In this document: piece by piece, positions 50,059-58,922 of the stretch
Layout: each line of letters starts with the position of its first letter
How positions within the stretch are numbered: position 1 is the first letter of the stretch
Assembly: GCA_002382975.1 (NCBI GenBank)
Contig: DFTB01000014.1
Coordinates: forward strand, 19,229 to 83,228
Direction of reading: 5' to 3'
DNA length: 64,000 nt
DNA from: Fibrobacter sp. UBA4223
Lineage (GTDB): Bacteria > Fibrobacterota > Fibrobacteria > Fibrobacterales > Fibrobacteraceae
Notes under the pieces: generated by a model
The model's input: only the letters and a program-made list of their open reading frames with translations
Told to the model about the DNA's origin: nothing
Databases searched by the model: none
Program-made: the position numbers and the translations under genes

Positions 50059-51444
50059 TTACTTACCTCCCATCTGGAGACCGGCCTTGACACGGGGGTC
50101 AAACACCGCAATCAAAACGTCAACGGCAAAGTTAGCCACGAGCACGCAGGTCGAAATCATCAAGGTACAACCCTGAATGGTCGCGTAGTCGTTCTGCTGG
50201 ATAGCGGTAAGCATCGCCATACCGAGACCCGGGTAAGAGAAGATCATTTCGGTAATGAGGGCGCCGCCCACCATGGTACCGAGGCTCTGGGCAAGGCCGG
50301 TGAGCTGCGGGAGCATGGCGTTACGGAACACGTAGCTGATAATCTTGCCTTCGCGAAGTCCAAGCCACTTGGCGTACTTCATATAGTCGGTACCCAGTTC
50401 GTAGATGGACATGGAACGCATACCCGTTGCCTGACCAGAAAGCAGGATCGGGAACACCGAGAAGAAGGGCAGAATGTAGTACCAGCCCACACTCTTGATG
50501 CAACCCCAGGAGAAGCTCAGCTCCGTAATGTCAGGGCTGTAGGCGCCCATGGCAGGGAACCAGCCGAGAGTGATGGAGAAGAGCGCCACCAGAAGCATAC
50601 CGAACACGAAGAAGGGGATGCCGTTTAAGAACATGGCGCAGGGGAAGAACACCTTGTCGAAGATGCCACGCTTGTAGGCAGCGAAGGCACCCAGCAGGTT
50701 ACCGATAATCCAGCCGAGGATAATGGTCGGAGCCTGGATGAGGAGCGTCCAAGGAACGGATTCCTTGATGATGTCCACCACCGGCTTCGGGTACTGGCTG
50801 TAAGAGATACCAAGGTCACCCTTGAACACGTTCTTGATATAGACCAGGAACTGGGAGAAACCAGAAGCAAGGCGAGGGTCGGCCTTCTTGACCACTTCGT
50901 CCACCATGACGGTGTCCTGGCGTTCGGCCTGGTACTGTTCCATCACCGGAACCTGTTCCACCTTGGCCACCTTCTTCTTGGTCTTCGGGTCCTTTTCCAT
51001 CACAGGCTTGCCCTTTTCGTCGAGCACCGGCTTTTCTTCGAACACCGGGTTACCCTCGGCGTCCACCACCTGGCGCTCCAGCATCTTGGGCGTGCCGTCT
51101 TCGTTCACTTCCTTAACGGTCTTCAGCACAGGGGCGCCGTTTTCGTCCAGCTTTGCCACCTTGATGGTCTTCATCTGGCCGTTGGCATCTACCTCAGGGT
51201 CGTAGATCACGTTACCCTGGTCGTCCAGCTCGGCCATACCGAAAGCCTTGAGCAGGCCTTCTTTCTTGAGCTTGGCTTCTTCGGGCGAAAGACCCTGGGC
51301 AGCCTTACCCATAATGATGTCCACAGGGTTGTTCTCACCCATACGGGGCAACGTAAAGTTAATCGCCACGGCGACAACAAACGTCAAGAGATACCAGAAT
51401 CCCTTCTGCAGGACATAGCGCAACATTGGATATTGTTTAAGCAT
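50059..51444 (-). CDS. Oligopeptide ABC importer permease (DppB type) with large insert
   Basis: The 461-residue protein has the DppB layout: first span at residues 15-33, FKGDLGISYSQYPKPVVDII, and a contact loop YMKYAKWLGLREGKIISYVF. Residues 71-188 are an insert absent from normal family members (about 310-340 residues). The insert has no hydrophobic spans, is rich in Asp, Glu, Lys and Val, and repeats a unit like LDENGxPV (LDENGAPVLK, NEDGTPKMLE, DAEGNPVFEE, LDEKGKPVME). It would lie outside the membrane after span 1. AAGGA precedes the start by 7 nt. Confidence 0.9.
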   Translation of the reverse strand: MLKQYPMLRYVLQKGFWYLLTFVVAVAINFTLPRMGENNPVDIIMGKAAQGLSPEEAKLKKEGLLKAFGMAELDDQGNVIYDPEVDANGQMKTIKVAKLDENGAPVLKTVKEVNEDGTPKMLERQVVDAEGNPVFEEKPVLDEKGKPVMEKDPKTKKKVAKVEQVPVMEQYQAERQDTVMVDEVVKKADPRLASGFSQFLVYIKNVFKGDLGISYSQYPKPVVDIIKESVPWTLLIQAPTIILGWIIGNLLGAFAAYKRGIFDKVFFPCAMFLNGIPFFVFGMLLVALFSITLGWFPAMGAYSPDITELSFSWGCIKSVGWYYILPFFSVFPILLSGQATGMRSMSIYELGTDYMKYAKWLGLREGKIISYVFRNAMLPQLTGLAQSLGTMVGGALITEMIFSYPGLGMAMLTAIQQNDYATIQGCTLMISTCVLVANFAVDVLIAVFDPRVKAGLQMGGK

Positions 51445-51455
51445 TTGTCGTCCTT

Positions 51456-53288
51456 TTATTTAGCAAGCTTGAGGTTCCAAAGAATCTTGGTGCCGGAGGC
51501 AATCCACGGGAGCTGCGGCGGAGCGTAGGGGTTTTCGGCGGTAGGCCAGTTGGTCCATACGCGGTCGCTGAATTCGTAGAACTGTTCGGGCAGGTAAACC
51601 AGCGGAATAGAGGGCTGGTCTTCCATGAAAATCTTGTTGAGTTCGCGGTAAGCCTTCGCGATTTCTTCGGGGTCGTTCATCAGGGGGATCGCCGACAGGA
51701 GCTGGTCCACTTCGGGGCGGAACTCAGGGGTGCCCGGCTGGTTGTAACGGCCGATGTTGGTACCGGCCCAGGCGCCAAGAGGCTGCCAGTCGCGGCTGGA
51801 CATGACTTCGTTGAAACGGCTCCACGGCAGAGACGGGGACACGTCGGCAGAGGGCTTGTCCATGAGCAGGTCAAAGTTACCCGTACCCTTGGCAGGCCAG
51901 TACTGACCGCCATCCACAAAGCCTTCACGCACGTCGATACCGGCCTTACGCATGCCTTCTACGGCGATGGTCACCATGGCTTCCCAGTCGGTCCAACCGG
52001 CAGGGCTCGTGATGAACAGCGTGGGGAGCTTTTCGCCCTTGGCGTTTTCCATGTGGTCAAGAGTTCCATCGCTCTTCCATACAGACTTGAAGCCCGCTTC
52101 AGAAAGCATCTGCTTCACGGTGCTCAGGCGTTCGTTCTCGTCGGTAATGGCGAGGTTCACGCCGTACTTCTGGGCATCTTCGTCATTGATGTACTTGCCT
52201 TCAAGACCGGTAGGCATAATCAGGCCCGGCTTCAGGGTAGAGGTGTAGTTGGAAACGGCGAACTGGCGGATAGCGGTGTAGTCGATAGCCGTTGCCAGAG
52301 CCCTACGAAAACGCTTGTCGTTGAGCGGTTCCTTCATGGTGTTGATCATGAGCATGGGCATGGCGCCAGGAGCAAAGTAAGGCGGTTCGTTGAACCAGGT
52401 ATGCACGCCGCGCTTGCGCCAAATGCGGGTCACGAAGCTCATAGAAGCATCGAGGTTACCCGTGGTGAGAGCGATGGTGTTAGCATCGTTGCTCTTGTAA
52501 ATGGGGTGAACCACGTACTTAGGAGCGGGGAGCTTGCCGTCGTGGAGGGCGGCATTGCCCCAGTAGTCGTCACGACGCTGCAAGATAATCTTGTTGGGGT
52601 CGGCGGACATAATATTGTAGGGGCCAGAAACCACCGGGTTCTTGTCCATGGTGAGTTTCTTGACTTCGTCGAGACCCTTTTCGGCAATCAGCGGCTCGAA
52701 CACGTGGGCCGGAGCGATACGGATTGCCTGAAGCAGGTCGCGCACAGACAGCGGGTTGTTCCTCTGGGCCTTGTTCACGATAAAGGCCAGACGTTCGCCA
52801 ATCATCTTGCGTTCGGCGGTGGAGTCCTCGGATGCCGGTTCGGCATAAAGGGTGTCCACGTGAATGTCGGAAATCTGCTCGGAGGTGTTGATGGAACCCT
52901 TGGTGAAAATGAACTTCACGTCGTTGGAGTTCACCTGCACACCGTCGCTCCACTTGGCAGCGGGGTTCAGGGTAACCACGATGCTGTCGTTATTGGAGAG
53001 GTCTTCGTCCAGGTGTCCCAGAAGGTCCTCGATCTGGCCGTTCAAGGTGTTATAGGTAATAAGCGGTTCGTAAACCAGGTTAAAACGACCACCCACGGGC
53101 CAGGCAGCCATCCAGCTTTCGGCAAGGGGGTTGAATGTCGCGGGAGCGCCCCATTGCTGACCGGACAGGTAGAGCGTCTCCTGGCGGGGAAGCGCGCCTT
53201 CGACCTGGTCGCTTCCGCAGCCCGAAAAGACGATACCACTTGCCGAGAGAGCCAAAAGCATCTTGGCAGTAGATTTCATAGCAATCAT
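51456..53288 (-). CDS. Oligopeptide-binding lipoprotein (SBP family 5)
   Basis: The 610-residue protein starts with a lipoprotein signal (KMLLALSASGIVFSGC) and fits solute-binding family 5: WSDGVQVNSNDVKFIF, then NDKRFRRALATAIDYTAIR, and TGNFDLLMDK. It captures peptides or similar ligands for the two permeases and two ATPases that follow in one operon. GAGG 5 nt before ATG 53288 supports this start over the ATG three codons later. The strand's next gene, folD, is divergent. Confidence 0.92.
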   Translation of the reverse strand: MIAMKSTAKMLLALSASGIVFSGCGSDQVEGALPRQETLYLSGQQWGAPATFNPLAESWMAAWPVGGRFNLVYEPLITYNTLNGQIEDLLGHLDEDLSNNDSIVVTLNPAAKWSDGVQVNSNDVKFIFTKGSINTSEQISDIHVDTLYAEPASEDSTAERKMIGERLAFIVNKAQRNNPLSVRDLLQAIRIAPAHVFEPLIAEKGLDEVKKLTMDKNPVVSGPYNIMSADPNKIILQRRDDYWGNAALHDGKLPAPKYVVHPIYKSNDANTIALTTGNLDASMSFVTRIWRKRGVHTWFNEPPYFAPGAMPMLMINTMKEPLNDKRFRRALATAIDYTAIRQFAVSNYTSTLKPGLIMPTGLEGKYINDEDAQKYGVNLAITDENERLSTVKQMLSEAGFKSVWKSDGTLDHMENAKGEKLPTLFITSPAGWTDWEAMVTIAVEGMRKAGIDVREGFVDGGQYWPAKGTGNFDLLMDKPSADVSPSLPWSRFNEVMSSRDWQPLGAWAGTNIGRYNQPGTPEFRPEVDQLLSAIPLMNDPEEIAKAYRELNKIFMEDQPSIPLVYLPEQFYEFSDRVWTNWPTAENPYAPPQLPWIASGTKILWNLKLAK

Positions 53289-53463
53289 TATATCCTCATT
53301 TTATGTAGCCAAAAACGGCATCGATGAAAATCGTTTTTTAATCTAGTTTATTTATGGCCAAAAATTCATGTTCAAAAAAATTTTTCTGTTTACAATGCGT
53401 TGAGCATCGGGGTGTTGGGAAAGTTTGTTTAGGAATGTTTACAAAACGGCGCAACCTCAAACC

Positions 53464-53512
53464 CCTAAATCCTAACCCCTAGATCCTAATCCCTAAATCC
53501 TATCCCCTATTT
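53464..53512 (+). repeat. Heptamer array CCTANNN, 7 units
   Basis: CCTAAAT, CCTAACC, CCTAGAT, CCTAATC, CCTAAAT, CCTATCC and CCTATTT in unbroken 7-nt register, directly before the folD promoter element. Confidence 0.9.
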
Positions 53513-53514
53513 AC

Positions 53515-53523
53515 TATCTTGTG
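53515..53523 (+). promoter_or_regulatory. -7 promoter-like element of folD
   Basis: TATCTTGTG resembles the TATCTTTTG elements at 26114 and 29374; CGGAG and the ATG follow. Confidence 0.4.
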
Positions 53524-53540
53524 CCCAAAACGGAGTTTAT

Positions 53541-54380
53541 ATGGCAGCACTCATCCTCGACGGCAAGGCACTCGCCAAGACCACTGAAGAAGAACTCAGC
53601 GCCCGCGTGGCGAAACTCAAGGAAAAGACGGGCAAAACCCCGATCCTTGCAACGATTCTCGTGGGCGACAACCCGGCCAGCGCCACGTATGTGAAGATGA
53701 AGGGCAACGCCTGCGCCCGGGTGGGCATGGAAAGCATCCGCGTGGTGCTCCCCAAGAACACCACCACCGAGGAACTGCTGAACAAAATCCAAGAACTGAA
53801 CGAGAACCGCGACGTGCACGGAATTCTTTTGCAGCACCCGGTCCCGCGCCACATCGACGAACGCGCCGCCTTCGAGGCCATCGACGCCCGCAAGGACGTG
53901 GATGGCGTGACCTGCCTTGGCTTTGGCCGCATGGCGATGGGCGAACCGGCATACGGATGCGCAACTCCCGCAGGCATCATGCGTCTGTTGAAGGCTTACA
54001 ACATTCCGCTGGCGGGCAAGCACGCCGTGGTTGTAGGTCGCAGCGCCATCCTTGGAAAGCCCATGGCCATGATGCTCCTGAACGCAGACTGCACCGTGAC
54101 CATCTGCCACAGCAAGACTGAAAACCTCCCCGAATTTGTGGGTCAGGCCGACATCCTGGTGGGTGCAGTCGGCAAGCCCGAGTTCATCAAGAAGGAATGG
54201 ATCAAGCAGGGTGCGGTCGTGGTGGACGCCGGCTACCATCCGGGTGGCGTGGGCGACATCGAGAAGGGTCTCGACGACGTGGCGAGCGCGTACACGCCGG
54301 TTCCGGGCGGCGTGGGCCCAATGACCATCAACACGCTCATCTACCAGAGCGTGGAATCCGGCGAGAAATACTTGGGATAA
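53541..54380 (+). CDS. folD: FolD methylene-THF dehydrogenase/cyclohydrolase
   Basis: The 279-residue protein has all FolD marks: [17 protein letters not shown] with the catalytic Lys, [11 protein letters not shown], the DVDG turn, [17 protein letters not shown] for NADP, and [15 protein letters not shown] at the end. It interconverts 5,10-methylene- and 10-formyl-tetrahydrofolate. CGGAG precedes the ATG by about 7 nt. Normal size. Confidence 0.95.
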   Translation: MAALILDGKALAKTTEEELSARVAKLKEKTGKTPILATILVGDNPASATYVKMKGNACARVGMESIRVVLPKNTTTEELLNKIQELNENRDVHGILLQHPVPRHIDERAAFEAIDARKDVDGVTCLGFGRMAMGEPAYGCATPAGIMRLLKAYNIPLAGKHAVVVGRSAILGKPMAMMLLNADCTVTICHSKTENLPEFVGQADILVGAVGKPEFIKKEWIKQGAVVVDAGYHPGGVGDIEKGLDDVASAYTPVPGGVGPMTINTLIYQSVESGEKYLG

Positions 54381-54469
54381 TTCGGATTTCGGATTTCAGA
54401 GTTGTTTAGTTAGGCGGCTTCGCCGCGACTATTCTAATTCATAATTCCGAATTCCGAACTCAGAACTAG
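54381..54469. repeat. Two short heptamer arrays after folD
   Basis: TTCGGAT, TTCGGAT, TTCAGAG at 54381-54401, and TAATTCA, TAATTCC, GAATTCC, GAACTCA, GAACTAG at 54435-54469. The second reaches the end of the convergent small gene. Confidence 0.7.
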
Positions 54470-54790
54470 TTACCGTCTGGTGCGTTCCAGTTCAACGGCA
54501 TCTGCTTCGGGAGAATTGGGCGAAAGCATTCCCTTCACCATATCGCCTACAAATTCTGCACCGACGCCAATTACAGTCCCGATAGTAGAATCGTTAGAAA
54601 ATTGACGGCTATCCATAGAGGCGGTCGCTCCGGCAAGTGCCGAATTCTTACCTGAATCCGTAGCGTCCACATAGACCATGGGCGCCGATTTTTCTTTCAA
54701 GAGAATCGAGTCGGAGCCAGACGCAGGTTTGGGCATCAGTTGGCAGAAACCAACCGAAATAAACAAAAGTATAATGAAAATGGCCCGCAT
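54470..54790 (-). CDS. Small secreted hypothetical protein
   Basis: The product has about 106 residues with a signal peptide (MRAIFIILLFISVGFCQ) and no recognised domain. A Gly-rich stretch TVIGVGAEFVGDMVKGML could be a membrane-associated helix. ATG 54790 is preferred to the adjacent one at 54793 only by hydrophobic-signal shape. It lies downstream of the deacetylase gene on the same strand, separated by about 40 bp. Confidence 0.55.
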   Translation of the reverse strand: MRAIFIILLFISVGFCQLMPKPASGSDSILLKEKSAPMVYVDATDSGKNSALAGATASMDSRQFSNDSTIGTVIGVGAEFVGDMVKGMLSPNSPEADAVELERTRR

Positions 54791-54831
54791 CATTGCGGGC
54801 CAAATATAACAATTTCAGTTCAGACAAGCTA

Positions 54832-56739
54832 TCACTTGCGAACCTGGACACTCCTTATGGAGCCCCTATTTCCGTATCGCAATAAGTACACACCCTTAGA
54901 GAGCCCCGCACTGGCAGAATTCCACAGAGCAGTAGCATTCTGACTTGCGGGCACTGATACAGACTTGAGCAGCTGGCCCTTCATGTCGAACACCTGGCAG
55001 TAGACATTACCCGAAAAGGCATTCCAACGGATATCGCCCGCCGTGTAAATGGCTTCTGGAGCATCTCCTCCCGAAGGATTGTTCGCACCCGGGTTCTGAG
55101 GATTAGAAGAAGCGCTATTGATGGTGCCGTTAGAGCCACTGGACTGCGGTGTAACATTGCTGGGGCACTGGGCGTTATCAGAAGTCAACTTTATCCAGTC
55201 CACGTTGACGTAGCTTTGGTCAATGCTGACCTTGACCACATTCTTCCCCTTGCTAAGCTTCAGGGTTCCGCTACCTTCAACTTCCGTATAGGTATTCCAG
55301 TCACCTGTACTCGGAACATCTACCGCCACGCTGCCAGCAACATTATCTACGGACACCGAGAATCGAGTGGTGCTTGCGTTTCCTGTAGCGGCCCGGGCAA
55401 CCACACTATACTGCCCGTCACAAGCAGCTTCTACTGAATAGCCGAACCATTCCCCTGCCATGGTGTAACCGATGGCGTAGCCGTCCGTTCCCACCTTCAC
55501 GACTCCCGCGTCGTCGATGCGATAACCGGTATTATCGCTTTCCCCATTGAGGTCGCTGTATCCTATACCCTCGCCGCCCTGAATGTAGTCTTCCATTTCT
55601 ATGGTGATGCTAGCGGCGCTGGTAATCGTAGAGGTGCTAGAACCCGGCAGGGGTTGGCCAGCGCTGCTGGAAGTAGGCTGCGTGGAGGCACTGCTGGAGG
55701 GATTAGTAGAGCTTCCGCCACTAGAGATTACGATATCGCCACCATTGGGCACAGCATCGAAATAGATGTAGCCATCCTTGATGGAAACAGTAATGGCCTT
55801 GCCGCCCTGGGTACCACTGGCAGCGGTCCAATTATTGTCGTTCTTTATACGGAGCGAAAGGGGATACTCGTATTTGGAAACATCATTGGCAATAGTATGG
55901 GTCAGCTTGACCGTAATGGAACTTCCGCTTGTAGAAGCCGTTGCCGTACTAGCATTGCGTTCCTTGATGTACATAGCAACATGACCCATCGGAGCGACCC
56001 AGATTTTGCTGTCATTTTGCTTGGCGTACAGGAGGCCTTCTTCCATAGCACTTGCATTGGTCGGAGAGTAATTCGCATAGCCGTTAGTTCCCGTTGTAAA
56101 GCCATGGGTGAGAAACGCGACCCAGCCGCCTTGTTGGACGGCCGTTTGCATATTGCCCTTGAAATCGCTGGTACCATTACCGCCTGTCATCATCGCAGGG
56201 ACTGCAGCCCAGTTGCTCGGGCCATTCTTGCTCATAATATCAGAGCCGCCACTCCAACTCGCATTGCAAATTCTTCCGAGAACATAATTCTGCAGAACCT
56301 GGGCATCGCCGGGAGTATTGCAGTTCGGGTATGCAAGCGTTACACAACCGTAGGGCTGCTGAATATTTTGGTTGATTTTTCCCTTGGATGTAGAAATTTC
56401 TTTACTAGGCATGGCACCACTTTGGGGATGAGAGTCGCTGTGACTAGCGATTTCATGACCAGCATTGGCTAATGTTTTCACGCCATCCCAGCCAAGCATA
56501 CCTTGTGCACCGACCCAACCTGTAACAATGTTAAAGGTTGCCTTGTAACCATACTTTTCGAACATGGGCATAGCGATATCAACATCACTTTGCGGACCAT
56601 CATCGAACGTGAAAGAAACAGCGGCCGTGCGGAAACCCGCCCATGTACCGATTTCAACGGTTTGCGCTTCTGCTAGACCCGCAAGGGATAGTGAGAACAC
56701 CCAACCCACCGCCATTACAAAAGAAAGATTCTTTTTCAT
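54832..56739 (-). CDS. Secreted polysaccharide deacetylase with CBM6 and sorting-like tail
   Basis: The 635-residue protein has a signal peptide, then a NodB/CE4 domain (VSFTFDDGPQSDVDIA with the metal Asp, and HEIASHSDSHP with the two metal His), which removes acetyl groups from xylan or chitin. A Ser-rich linker leads to a CBM6-like domain (ITIEMEDYIQGGEGIGYSDL, then VNVDWIKLTSD), another Ser/Asn linker, and a last domain (CQVFDMKGQLLKSVSV, GLSKGVYLLRYG) like the C-terminal sorting domains of type IX secretion. Acetylxylan esterase activity is the likeliest guess. AGGTGAACC precedes the ATG. Confidence 0.88.
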   Translation of the reverse strand: MKKNLSFVMAVGWVFSLSLAGLAEAQTVEIGTWAGFRTAAVSFTFDDGPQSDVDIAMPMFEKYGYKATFNIVTGWVGAQGMLGWDGVKTLANAGHEIASHSDSHPQSGAMPSKEISTSKGKINQNIQQPYGCVTLAYPNCNTPGDAQVLQNYVLGRICNASWSGGSDIMSKNGPSNWAAVPAMMTGGNGTSDFKGNMQTAVQQGGWVAFLTHGFTTGTNGYANYSPTNASAMEEGLLYAKQNDSKIWVAPMGHVAMYIKERNASTATASTSGSSITVKLTHTIANDVSKYEYPLSLRIKNDNNWTAASGTQGGKAITVSIKDGYIYFDAVPNGGDIVISSGGSSTNPSSSASTQPTSSSAGQPLPGSSTSTITSAASITIEMEDYIQGGEGIGYSDLNGESDNTGYRIDDAGVVKVGTDGYAIGYTMAGEWFGYSVEAACDGQYSVVARAATGNASTTRFSVSVDNVAGSVAVDVPSTGDWNTYTEVEGSGTLKLSKGKNVVKVSIDQSYVNVDWIKLTSDNAQCPSNVTPQSSGSNGTINSASSNPQNPGANNPSGGDAPEAIYTAGDIRWNAFSGNVYCQVFDMKGQLLKSVSVPASQNATALWNSASAGLSKGVYLLRYGNRGSIRSVQVRK

Positions 56740-56767
56740 GGTTCACCTTTTGGTTATGTCTATCAAG

Positions 56768-56775
56768 TAAAGATA
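56768..56775 (-). promoter_or_regulatory. -7 promoter element of the deacetylase gene
   Basis: TATCTTTA on the minus strand, 28 nt before the ATG. Confidence 0.4.
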
Positions 56776-56814
56776 CATCCAATTTTGCAAAAAGGTGCAA
56801 TCTTTTTTGTAAAA

Positions 56815-56846
56815 TTTGGGATATATGCCCTTTTTTGCTATTTTTG
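56815..56846 (+). promoter_or_regulatory. Promoter of the ABC-F gene
   Basis: TTTG (56815-56818), 20 nt, TATTTTTG (56839-56846): an exact match to the two-part Bacteroidetes consensus. The GTG at 56851 comes 4 nt later. Confidence 0.6.
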
Positions 56847-56850
56847 GGCG

Positions 56851-58719
56851 GTGATTCAAATCCAGAACGTTTCCAAGTCTTTCGGAGTCCAGGTCCTTTT
56901 GGATGGTGCGAGCCTGCTTATAGGCGACCACGAGCGGGTGGGCCTGGTGGGCCGTAATGGCTGCGGCAAATCGACACTTTTCAAGATGATTCTCGGCCAG
57001 GAATGCCTGGACGGCGGAAACATCGACATTCCCAAGAAATACACCCTGGGCTACCTGCAGCAACATCTGAATTTTACCCACGCCACCGTACACGAAGAAG
57101 CCTGCAGCGTATTAAAGCCCAACGAAGACGGCTGGCTAGAAGAACACAAGGTAGAGGCGATTCTCTTCGGTCTCGGTTTCGACGAAGAATCCATGCACAA
57201 GAGCCCCATGCTCCTTTCGGGCGGATTCCAGATTCGCCTGAACCTGGCGAAAGTGCTGGCCGCAGAACCAGACATGCTGCTGCTGGACGAACCCACCAAC
57301 TACCTGGACATCGTCTCCATGCGATGGCTCAGCCGCTTTCTGCGCAGCTGGAAAGGCGAAGTGCTGCTGATTACCCACGACCACCACTTTATGGACGAGG
57401 TCTGCACCCACACCGCAGGGATTTTCCGCCACAAGATCCGCAAGGTGAAGGGCACGGTAGAAAAGCTCCGCGAGACGGTGGCCGAAGAAGAGGAAGTGGC
57501 CCAACGCACGCAAGAAAACGAAGCCAAGAAAAAGGAACAGCTCGAAAAAGTCATCGAGCGGTTCCGCTACAAGGCCGCCAAGGCCGCCATGGTGCAGTCC
57601 AAAATCAAGGCGGCGGCAAAGCTTGCCACCGGCGAGCGGCTCACCCACGAGCGCAACCTGGAATTCAGCTTTACCGAGGCAGGGTTCCCCGGCAAGCGCA
57701 TGCTCCAAATCAAGGGGCTCTCGTTTGCGTACCCGAACGGCCCCGAACTCATCACCGACCTCACGATGGAAATTTTCAAGGGCGACCGCATCGCGGTCAT
57801 CGGCCCCAACGGTCGCGGTAAAACGACGCTTTTGAACCTGATTGCCAAAGAGCTGCAGCCCACCGCAGGCGAAATCAGCTACAATCCGAATTTGCAGATA
57901 AACTATTTTGGGCAGACAAACATCAACCGCCTGAACCTGGACAACACCGTCGAAGAAGAAATCGCCTCGGCCATTGAAGAAGTCTCGCAAAAGAGCCGTG
58001 CCAGAGGGCTTGCAGGCCTCATGATGTTCAGTGGCGACGCCGCCTTGAAAAAGGTAAAGGTCCTGAGTGGTGGCGAGCGGAGCCGCGTTTTGCTGGGGAA
58101 AATTCTGGCCAGCGCCTGCAACATGCTACTGCTGGACGAACCCACGAACCACCTGGACATGGAATCTATCGAGAGCCTCATCGACGCCCTGGAAGATTAC
58201 GAAGGAACCGCCCTGGTGGTAACCCACGACGAGGAACTTCTGCACGCCTTCGCCAACCGCCTTGTGGTTTTTGACGGCGGGACCTGCCGCATATTCGAAG
58301 GCACTTACGCCGACTTCCTGGAGAAGGTGGGCTGGGCCAGCGAAAAGAAACCCGGCGGTGCAAATTCTGCAAACATCAAGGTATCGAACATCGACGTGAA
58401 GGGCGACTCAGACAATGCCGCGCCCAGCGCCAAAGAAGACCGCAAGGCCCGCGCCGACTACATTGCCGAACGCTCTAAGGTCATCAAGCCCCTGGAAAAG
58501 AAACTTGCCAAAATCGAAGAAGACATCGCCAAGGCCGAAGCCCTGGGGGGCGAGCTGGAAGCGAAACTGGTAGCCGCCTCCGAAAGCGGCGACGGCAACG
58601 CCATTACCGCTATCGCCAAGGACATGGATGACAACAAGAAGGCAGTAGACAGCCTTTACGAAGACTGGGAAAAGACTTCCGCTGAACTGGAATCAGCGAA
58701 GGATAGATATCCTATTTAG
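56851..58719 (+). CDS. ABC-F family ribosome-associated ATPase
   Basis: From GTG 56851 the protein has 622 residues and starts MIQIQNVSKSFGVQVLL. Two ABC domains in one chain (Walker A GRNGCGKST and GPNGRGKTT; signatures MLLSGGFQIRLNLAK and VLSGGERSRVLLGK; Walker B LLLDEPTNYLD and LLLDEPTNHLD) are joined by a charged linker, with a C-terminal coiled coil of about 90 residues, as in the Uup/YheS branch. No membrane part, so it is a translation factor type, not a transporter. The promoter lies directly upstream, so the mRNA is probably leaderless. Confidence 0.92.
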   Translation: MIQIQNVSKSFGVQVLLDGASLLIGDHERVGLVGRNGCGKSTLFKMILGQECLDGGNIDIPKKYTLGYLQQHLNFTHATVHEEACSVLKPNEDGWLEEHKVEAILFGLGFDEESMHKSPMLLSGGFQIRLNLAKVLAAEPDMLLLDEPTNYLDIVSMRWLSRFLRSWKGEVLLITHDHHFMDEVCTHTAGIFRHKIRKVKGTVEKLRETVAEEEEVAQRTQENEAKKKEQLEKVIERFRYKAAKAAMVQSKIKAAAKLATGERLTHERNLEFSFTEAGFPGKRMLQIKGLSFAYPNGPELITDLTMEIFKGDRIAVIGPNGRGKTTLLNLIAKELQPTAGEISYNPNLQINYFGQTNINRLNLDNTVEEEIASAIEEVSQKSRARGLAGLMMFSGDAALKKVKVLSGGERSRVLLGKILASACNMLLLDEPTNHLDMESIESLIDALEDYEGTALVVTHDEELLHAFANRLVVFDGGTCRIFEGTYADFLEKVGWASEKKPGGANSANIKVSNIDVKGDSDNAAPSAKEDRKARADYIAERSKVIKPLEKKLAKIEEDIAKAEALGGELEAKLVAASESGDGNAITAIAKDMDDNKKAVDSLYEDWEKTSAELESAKDRYPI

Positions 58720-58762
58720 ACCGTTCGCGCTAAAAGTTATATCGCCTCTCTGGCATGCGCTC

Positions 58763-58808
58763 ACTCTCGCAACCGCCCTCAATTAATATTGAGGGCTTTG
58801 TTGCTCAC
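58763..58808 (-). repeat. Covarying hairpin element, copy b
   Basis: Inner stem GCCCTCAAT / ATTGAGGGC with TAAT loop and outer pairing GCAAC / GTTGC; ends as in the other copies. 46 nt. Confidence 0.8.
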
Positions 58809-58860
58809 AGTAACGACCGCAAAATTCTATAGATGGAATAAAAAACTCCGGTTGAATTTT

Positions 58861-58905
58861 GCTCTCGCAACCACGCCTCGTTAATACGAGGCGTTTGTTG
58901 CTCAC
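58861..58905 (-). repeat. Covarying hairpin element, copy c
   Basis: Inner stem ACGCCTCGT / ACGAGGCGT with TAAT loop, outer pairing GCAAC / GTTGC. It starts 98 nt after the start of copy b and ends 17 nt before the stop of the fibro-slime gene. Confidence 0.8.
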
Positions 58906-58922
58906 ATCGAACCGCTTTATCC

